64,000 nucleotides of DNA from Dyadobacter sp. CY261 (GTDB lineage: Bacteria > Bacteroidota > Bacteroidia > Cytophagales > Spirosomataceae), in assembly GCF_021440085.1 (NCBI RefSeq), contig NZ_JAKCPW010000005.1:186001-250000 (forward strand), in the 5' to 3' direction. A program made the translations under genes and the position numbers. Under the pieces are notes generated by a model, which was given only the letters and a program-made list of their open reading frames with translations, was not told where the DNA came from and did not search any database. Positions 59,693 through 64,000 of this stretch are shown here, piece after piece. Position 1 is the first letter of the stretch; every line of letters starts with the position of its first letter.

Positions 59693-59781
59693 ATGCCTCA
59701 AGGCATTTCTAAGAAATCGCGTAGCGATGAAATCTTGGAAGCAATGTGAAGACAAAACAATGCTGTAATCCCGTCAGGGAT
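59693..59781. repeat. Cluster of three mini-palindromes (dispersed-repeat-like)
   Basis: ATGCCT-CA-AGGCAT (59693-59706), ATCGC-GTA-GCGAT (59716-59728) and ATCCC-GTCA-GGGAT (59768-59781). The latter two are each followed by GAAA (GATGAAATC, GATGAAAC). The shared frame ATCnCGT-n-GATGAAA suggests two copies of one short element with diverged stems, of a type scattered in Bacteroidota intergenic DNA. Confidence 0.6.
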
Positions 59782-59808
59782 GAAACGACGGCAATAATAC
59801 CAAAACCC

Positions 59809-59859
59809 GACTGCAATCATGTAGCTTTCAAGAACTACCTGATTGCAGTCTTTGTTTTT
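59809..59859 (+). terminator. Rho-independent terminator after the epimerase gene
   Basis: Arms GACTGCAATCA-t-GTAG (59809-59824) and CTAC-c-TGATTGCAGTC (59835-59850) with one internal mismatch, 10-base loop, then TTTGTTTTTT. Confidence 0.88.
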
Positions 59860-59877
59860 TCGGAACCATCCACCAAA

Positions 59878-59952
59878 TTCACTCACTTACTCATTCACGC
59901 ACACATTACAACATTCAGTCATTCATCCATTCGCTCATTCATTCATTGAAAC
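59878..59952 (+). repeat. CATTCA-type repeat leader before the HMG-CoA-lyase-like gene
   Basis: Runs of ATTCACTCACTTACTCATTCA, CATTCAGTCATTCATCCATTCGCTCATTCATTCATTG reach to within 5 bases of the ATG. This is the same sequence type, in the same orientation to the gene, as in front of kbl. Confidence 0.75.
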
Positions 59953-60798
59953 ATGAAACTCATCGAATGCCCCCGTGACGCCTGGCAAGGCTTTGGCCCC
60001 TTCATCCCCTCGGAAACAAAGTTAGAATATCTAAACCGGCTCATCCGGGTCGGCTTTGAAACGATCGATTTTGGCAGCTTTGTCTCGCCGAAGTCCATGC
60101 CACAGATGCGGGATACCGGCTGGATCACCGAGCGACTGGAATTATCGGGAAGTAACACGGGCTTGCTTGCGATCGTCGCCAACGAGCGCGGTGCGGCGGA
60201 TGCCTGCGCGTTCGAGCAAATCAGTTACCTGGGATATCCGTTTTCGGTATCTGAAACATTTCAGGTCAGGAATACCCAAGCGGGCATTGCGGAGTCTTTC
60301 GACCGGGTGAAACGCATTGCCGATTTGTGTAAAACACACAAAAAGGAGCTCGTTCTTTACATTTCAATGGGATTCGGTAACCCTTATGGCGATCCCTGGG
60401 CGCCGGAGATTGTGATGGAATGGGTCGAGAAACTTTCGAAATTGGGCATTAATACCTTTTCACTGGCTGATACCGTTGGCGTAGCGCGTGTGGGGGACAT
60501 CGCATGGCTGTTCAGCGGCCTCATTCCATATTATCCCGAACTCGAATTCGGGGCACATTTTCACACCCGACCCGAAGACTGGCGATTGAAAATACAGGCC
60601 GCTTATGACGCTGGCTGCCGCCGTTTTGACAGCGCATTGCTAGGTTACGGCGGTTGTCCGATGGCACAGGATGACCTCATCGGCAATATGCCGACTGAAA
60701 AGCTGATTGATTTCGCCAAAGAACAAAAAGAACTTCTTTCCTTGAATACCAACGAGTTGCAAAAAGCGCGGACGATGTTTCAGCAGATCGTCGGATAA
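59953..60798 (+). CDS. Hydroxymethylglutaryl-CoA lyase-like enzyme (HMGL family)
   Basis: A 281-residue TIM-barrel of the HMGL/DRE-type family. The N-terminus MKLIECPRDAWQGFGPFIPS replaces the usual DGLQ entry: PRDAWQ keeps the Arg-Asp pair. Then follow FETIDFGSFVSPKSMPQM, NTFSLADTVGVARV and the metal-binding FGAHFHTRPEDW (H-x-H). The C-terminal loop is LGYGGCPMAQDDLIGNMPTEKL with the catalytic Cys in GGCP. These features fit HMG-CoA lyase, which makes acetoacetate and acetyl-CoA in leucine breakdown, although related aldol-lyases exist. No leucine-degradation genes are adjacent. Confidence 0.88.
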   Translation: MKLIECPRDAWQGFGPFIPSETKLEYLNRLIRVGFETIDFGSFVSPKSMPQMRDTGWITERLELSGSNTGLLAIVANERGAADACAFEQISYLGYPFSVSETFQVRNTQAGIAESFDRVKRIADLCKTHKKELVLYISMGFGNPYGDPWAPEIVMEWVEKLSKLGINTFSLADTVGVARVGDIAWLFSGLIPYYPELEFGAHFHTRPEDWRLKIQAAYDAGCRRFDSALLGYGGCPMAQDDLIGNMPTEKLIDFAKEQKELLSLNTNELQKARTMFQQIVG

Positions 60799-60805
60799 AA
60801 AAATA

Positions 60806-60827
60806 CGCCGAGCGTTTCCTCCCGGCG
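60806..60827 (-). terminator. Terminator-like hairpin after the unknown 373-residue gene
   Basis: On the minus strand CGCC-(GG)-GAG pairs with CTC-GGCG, with a 2-base bulge, followed by TATTTTTTT. It lies 25-47 bases past the stop at 60853. Confidence 0.6.
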
Positions 60828-60852
60828 CATTGAATCCATATTTAAATACTTT

Positions 60853-61974
60853 TTAAGCAAACTTCCGCTTAACGATCGCAAGCAATGCAGTAACTGCTTC
60901 CCCATTCACATCCCACGCATACTTGGACGCATATCGGTGCCAGATCAGGTTTTCAGCCTCTTCAAAACTTTTCACGCGGTCGAGCTCGTAGATCGCCTTG
61001 TCGAAATGTTCGCTGTTGCGGTCGAAAAGCTGGTTAACAAACATAAAACGCTGGCCTAATGGAATGCTGCCTGCAATGCTTTCTACCTTAACAGGCACGC
61101 TTCCGTAAGATTGGTCATCGGAATGTTTGGGCAAATCGACTTTGAACCGGTTATTGAGCGAGTCTCTTTCGGAACTGGGCTGCACGTTGGCTTTTGCAAC
61201 AATCTCGCTGATGACAGCCGAAGCTGGTTCCGCGCGTGGCGCTACTGGTCGTGCAGTGCTTGGTTCAAGCTGGCCGAATGCCGAATCGAAGAAGGACTCG
61301 TGCTTATGCACCTGCTGAGGCTGCGCGGTAGCTTTTCCGGCTTCCTGGATTTTCAGTTCACTGATATTAATCGGAAATACTTCTGCGAATTGAATCAGAT
61401 GCTGCTCGGCGTCGTCGATGAGGTCGGCATTGTCCTTGAATTCGTACAGCCAGCTCACAGCCTGTGTCTGGTACACCGAGTCGGAGCCACTGTCGGTCAG
61501 CCGGCCTAGCAGTGCTTCGGCGACGCCCCTGTGAATATGCGTGTATTTGACGATCTGCTCGGCCTTTGCGTGGGTAAATTCAGCGTCGGACACGGCCCTG
61601 ATCTTGTCTTCAAAGTAATTGGCGGGTGTAAGCAGCAATTTCAACGATTCTTTTACTGAATCGGACAATAGTGGTTCGAGGTCGGCGCGTTTCACGGAAA
61701 TATGCTGCGAAGCCGTGTTCATGAATTCCTCCAGTGCACTTTTTACTTCTTCATTGGAAAAATCAAAGTAAGGGCTGCGGAAGGCTTCGGCGTTGTTTTT
61801 CCATTCTTCGAACAGGCGGTTGAGGATCCCCAGGTTAACCTGTCGTACGGGTGTCAGTTTTAATAATCCGGCACCGGTAACGACGTCCTGCGACCTGTAC
61901 ACTTCGTTCAAAACCGTTGTGGTGAACCGTGCAGAGTACTGGTTGAGTGCGATTGAATTCAGATTATCCGGCAT
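60853..61974 (-). CDS. Conserved-looking cytoplasmic protein of unknown function
   Basis: A 373-residue soluble protein, no signal peptide or membrane segment. The first ~200 residues are helical (VLNEVYRSQDVVTGAGLLKLTPVRQVNLGILNRLFEEWKNN, YFDFSNEEVKSALEEFMNTAS). The middle (residues ~215-275) is a low-complexity linker with Ala/Pro/Ser. The end, about residues 295-373, is a compact helical domain: IPLGQRFMFVNQLFDRNSEHFDKAIYELDRVKSFEEAENLIWHRYASKYAW in blocks. This C-terminal pattern recurs in Bacteroidota hypothetical proteins. I do not recognise a function. It is divergent from tdk across 103 bases. Confidence 0.7.
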   Translation of the reverse strand: MPDNLNSIALNQYSARFTTTVLNEVYRSQDVVTGAGLLKLTPVRQVNLGILNRLFEEWKNNAEAFRSPYFDFSNEEVKSALEEFMNTASQHISVKRADLEPLLSDSVKESLKLLLTPANYFEDKIRAVSDAEFTHAKAEQIVKYTHIHRGVAEALLGRLTDSGSDSVYQTQAVSWLYEFKDNADLIDDAEQHLIQFAEVFPINISELKIQEAGKATAQPQQVHKHESFFDSAFGQLEPSTARPVAPRAEPASAVISEIVAKANVQPSSERDSLNNRFKVDLPKHSDDQSYGSVPVKVESIAGSIPLGQRFMFVNQLFDRNSEHFDKAIYELDRVKSFEEAENLIWHRYASKYAWDVNGEAVTALLAIVKRKFA

Positions 61975-61988
61975 AACGAATAAGCGCT

Positions 61989-62021
61989 TTGAGTAACGAT
62001 GTGTTGGGAAAAATATGTTTG
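61989..62021 (+). promoter_or_regulatory. Bacteroidota-type promoter for tdk
   Basis: TTG at 61989-61991 (in TTTG), 22-base spacer, TATGTTTG at 62014-62021, within the TTG-N(19-23)-TAnnTTTG consensus. The tdk start is 57 bases downstream. Confidence 0.7.
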
Positions 62022-62077
62022 ATTTGTAAATATAAAATAAAAATCGACCTTACAATCGGTCGGTTGGGCACCAAAAT

Positions 62078-62683
62078 ATGTTTGTAGAACCATCTCACAG
62101 AAGAGAGCATCAAAATCCCCGTACGGGCTGGATCGAAGTGATTTGCGGATCCATGTTTTCCGGAAAAACCGAAGAACTTATCCGCAGGCTCAACCGCGCC
62201 AAAATCGCCCGGCAAAAGATCCAGATTTTCAAACCTGCTCTCGATAAACGATACCACGAAGAGAACATTGTTTCCCATAACGACAATTCGATCTCTTCGA
62301 TACCCGTACGATTGTCCCAACAAATATCAGACCTGGCGCAGGATTGCGAGGTAGTGGGCCTCGATGAAGCACAGTTTTTCGACGAGGGGATCGTGGAAGT
62401 TTGCGACCAATTGGCCAATTCGGGCAAGCGCGTGATCATTGCAGGCCTTGATATGGATTATTTAGGCAAACCATTCGGATGCATGCCGCAACTGATGGCT
62501 ATTGCCGAATATGTCACCAAAGTGCACGCTATTTGCATGGTGTGCGGGGAAGTGGCTTCCCACTCCTACCGGCTCTCGCCCTCCAACGAGCACGTACTGC
62601 TGGGCGAAACCGATATGTACGAAGCCCGCTGCCGCAGGTGCTTCAACCTGGGCGAAAAAACCGCCGAATTGTATTCCAGATGA
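62078..62683 (+). CDS. tdk: Thymidine kinase (type II)
   Basis: A 201-residue protein. The P-loop is [15 protein letters not shown] (residues 24-38); [13 protein letters not shown] carries the acidic catalytic region. The lasso/zinc domain has four cysteines: [14 protein letters not shown] and CRRCF, as C-x2-C pairs. It phosphorylates thymidine in the salvage pathway. The stop overlaps the next start (ATGA), so the SGNH hydrolase is translationally coupled. Confidence 0.96.
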   Translation: MFVEPSHRREHQNPRTGWIEVICGSMFSGKTEELIRRLNRAKIARQKIQIFKPALDKRYHEENIVSHNDNSISSIPVRLSQQISDLAQDCEVVGLDEAQFFDEGIVEVCDQLANSGKRVIIAGLDMDYLGKPFGCMPQLMAIAEYVTKVHAICMVCGEVASHSYRLSPSNEHVLLGETDMYEARCRRCFNLGEKTAELYSR

Positions 62684-63321
62684 AAAAACAAAGGTTGCTG
62701 ATCCTGTCGCTGGCTCTGAATGCGGTTTTGATCGCAACCTTTCTAGTATTCACCTACATTTACCGGGATAAAATAGCGCAGCGTTTTGTGCAAATAAAAG
62801 GCAACCCGACGATCGTCATGTATGGTAATTCTATTACTGCGCAGGGCAAATGGGTGGAGCTGCTGGGCCGCACGGATGTGATGAACAATGCATTACCTGG
62901 TCAAACGACCTATCACTTTTTGCAACTGATCCAGTCGCACGTCATTGATCTGCATCCGAAAATCTGCTTTATCAAAGGCGGCATTAATGACATTACCATT
63001 GGCGTGGAACAGGAGAAGATTCAGGCGAACTTTAAGACAATGCTTGAAATGCTGGTGCAAAACGGCATTACGCCGGTGGTGACCCTGACCGTTTATGAGC
63101 AAAATGATCCGGTTAGCAAAGCGGAAGTCGACCTGTTGAACCGCTTCCTGGTTTCCTATTGCACGCAACATAACATCACTTACATCGATCTTAACCGCTC
63201 CGTTTCCAGCAATACCGGTCTCCGCGCAGAATATGCCGTCGACAAGACGCACTTAAATATCAACGCTTATGAAATCTGGGCAAAAGAAGTAAGCAGGGTT
63301 TTGAAAGAGAAGAATATTTAA
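62680..63321 (+). CDS. Membrane-anchored SGNH/GDSL hydrolase
   Basis: A 213-residue protein. The ATG at 62680 gives an N-terminal anchor ([23 protein letters not shown]). SGNH blocks are [18 protein letters not shown] (catalytic Ser in GNSIT), [13 protein letters not shown] (Gly), [14 protein letters not shown] (Asn in G-x-ND) and [13 protein letters not shown] (Asp and His). All four catalytic positions are present, so it should be active as an esterase or acetylhydrolase in the periplasm. Substrate unknown; overlap with tdk by 4 bases is probably organisational only. Confidence 0.9.
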   Translation: MKKQRLLILSLALNAVLIATFLVFTYIYRDKIAQRFVQIKGNPTIVMYGNSITAQGKWVELLGRTDVMNNALPGQTTYHFLQLIQSHVIDLHPKICFIKGGINDITIGVEQEKIQANFKTMLEMLVQNGITPVVTLTVYEQNDPVSKAEVDLLNRFLVSYCTQHNITYIDLNRSVSSNTGLRAEYAVDKTHLNINAYEIWAKEVSRVLKEKNI

Positions 63322-63328
63322 AACAACA

Positions 63329-63354
63329 AAAGCCGCTCCTTTCGAAGCGGCTTT
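63329..63354. terminator. Bidirectional terminator between the SGNH hydrolase and DAHP synthase genes
   Basis: AAAGCCGCT (63329-63337) / AGCGGCTTT (63346-63354), 8-base loop, A- and T-rich flanks, between two convergent genes. Confidence 0.85.
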
Positions 63355-63378
63355 GCAATTTTATGATCAGTTCCGATC

Positions 63379-64000
63379 TTAGGCATTCACCTGGTTCATC
63401 ACCTCGGTTTGCTTGCGGATCGACTCCATGTGAACTAGTTTGAACAATTCGTCCACCAAGTTTGGATATAGATTGAGGCTTCTGCCCCAACCAGCCCGTG
63501 TTTCCAATACTTCACGGAAACGGTCAACCTGGTAAGCTGCTACGTTGTTATCACGTTTATATTCTGCCAGTTTCTCTACCAGAGCCATACGGTTTGCCAG
63601 TGTTTCGAGCAATTCGCGGTCCAGATTATCAATTTTACCACGGATAATTTCCAGTTGTGACTGGTAATCGGTGCCGTAAGATTCTTTGCGAACGTGCAGG
63701 TCGTGCAGCATTTGTCCCAATGCAGCTGGTGTCAGCTGTTGTGAGGCGTCAGACCAAGCTTTGTCCGGATCGCGGTGCGATTCGATGATCAGACCGTCGT
63801 AGTGAAGATCAAGCGCGCGCTGAGCGATTTCGTACAAATAAGCACGTTTTCCTGCCATGTGGCTAGGGTCACCGATCACAGGCAATTGAGGAAAAATCGT
63901 TTTCAGCTCGATCGCGATGTTCCACATCGGTGAGTTGCGGTATTTGTGCTCCTGTGCGTTTGAGAAACCACGGTGGATTGCACCGAGTTTTTTCACGCCA
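63379..64000 (-). CDS. Bifunctional DAHP synthase / chorismate mutase (type II), 3' part
   Basis: The last ~207 codons; the frame is open to the window edge and the apparent start inside is only an internal Val codon. The first part, AIHRGFSNAQEHKYRNSPMWNIAIELK ... VIGDPSHMAGKR ... GLIIESHRDPDKAWSDASQQLTP, is the C-terminal half of the DAHP synthase barrel (metal site IGDPSH and ESH). The second part, from about QLEIIRGKIDNLDRELLETLANRMALVEKLAEYKRDNN, is an AroQ-type chorismate mutase domain at the C-terminus. This fusion order (synthase-mutase) is a Bacteroidota form of the first shikimate step joined to the Phe/Tyr branch, allowing feedback control. Confidence 0.92.
   Translation of the reverse strand, partial: GVKKLGAIHRGFSNAQEHKYRNSPMWNIAIELKTIFPQLPVIGDPSHMAGKRAYLYEIAQRALDLHYDGLIIESHRDPDKAWSDASQQLTPAALGQMLHDLHVRKESYGTDYQSQLEIIRGKIDNLDRELLETLANRMALVEKLAEYKRDNNVAAYQVDRFREVLETRAGWGRSLNLYPNLVDELFKLVHMESIRKQTEVMNQVNA

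Overview
The window is a chromosomal segment of a Bacteroidota bacterium, most likely a Cytophagales member close to Dyadobacter. The genus is inferred from overall gene content; the phylum is well supported. Supporting signs are a SusC/SusD pair, a GldE-type gliding protein, DUF4249 lipoproteins beside an STN-domain TonB receptor, a two-domain DAHP synthase/chorismate mutase, start regions without clear Shine-Dalgarno sequences, and several promoters of the TTG-N(18-23)-TAnnTTTG type. Nearly all of the 64 kb is coding. I see no rRNA, tRNA, CRISPR array, IS element or phage genes.

Layout. 1-7.1 kb is a polysaccharide utilisation locus: SusC 3' end, SusD, a LamG lipoprotein, two glycoamylase-fold/GH144-like enzymes (one lipid-anchored, one periplasmic) and a kelch protein. 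An M1 peptidase follows. 8.7-11.4 kb is a reverse-strand operon of a PaaI-type thioesterase, mazG, a heptad-repeat coiled-coil protein and thiamin pyrophosphokinase. 11.5-13.1 kb holds a phosphosulfolactate synthase homologue and a DedA protein. 13.2-20.1 kb, on the reverse strand, holds guaB, gldE, ssb, a Gfo/Idh oxidoreductase, a PhyH dioxygenase and mutY. 20.2-23.3 kb holds an HU protein, a TPR protein, a 29-codon AURKAIP1/COX24-type ribosomal-protein gene and an RNase E/G.

23.3-34.5 kb is an amino-acid region. A reverse-strand run (aat, proB, proA, an ArgE-like peptidase, enoyl-CoA hydratase) diverges from a forward arginine run (GNAT, argG, argC, argD, argF'). A vapBC-like toxin-antitoxin pair is spliced with overlapping ends between argG and argC. 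34.6-40.3 kb holds hemH, a cysteine desulfurase, a phosphohexomutase, the proteasome-like peptidase Anbu and its usual partner, an alpha-E protein. 40.5-46.9 kb holds a HerA-like ATPase, an acyl-CoA thioesterase/Gfo-Idh/ceramidase-like operon, YceI and a transglutaminase that may belong with Anbu.

47.2-50.1 kb is a threonine-to-glycine module (tdh-kbl) divergent from an Lrp/AsnC regulator. 50.1-58.4 kb is a reverse-strand surface operon: a secreted unknown, an STN-TonB receptor, two DUF4249 lipoproteins and a large MG2/plug protein. 58.6-64 kb holds a sugar-nucleotide epimerase, an HMG-CoA-lyase-like enzyme, an unknown conserved-looking protein, tdk, an SGNH hydrolase and the 3' part of a DAHP synthase/chorismate mutase gene.

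Several intergenic regions hold structured DNA beyond simple terminators: an 11-bp tandem array inside an inverted repeat (42.1 kb), a chain of hairpins (47.0 kb), CATTCA-type leaders before kbl and the HMG-CoA-lyase-like gene, and mini-palindromes at 59.7 kb. No system that is clearly new was found. The strongest candidates for follow-up are the toxin-antitoxin pair inside the arginine operon, the split Anbu system, and the 29-codon ribosomal protein gene.
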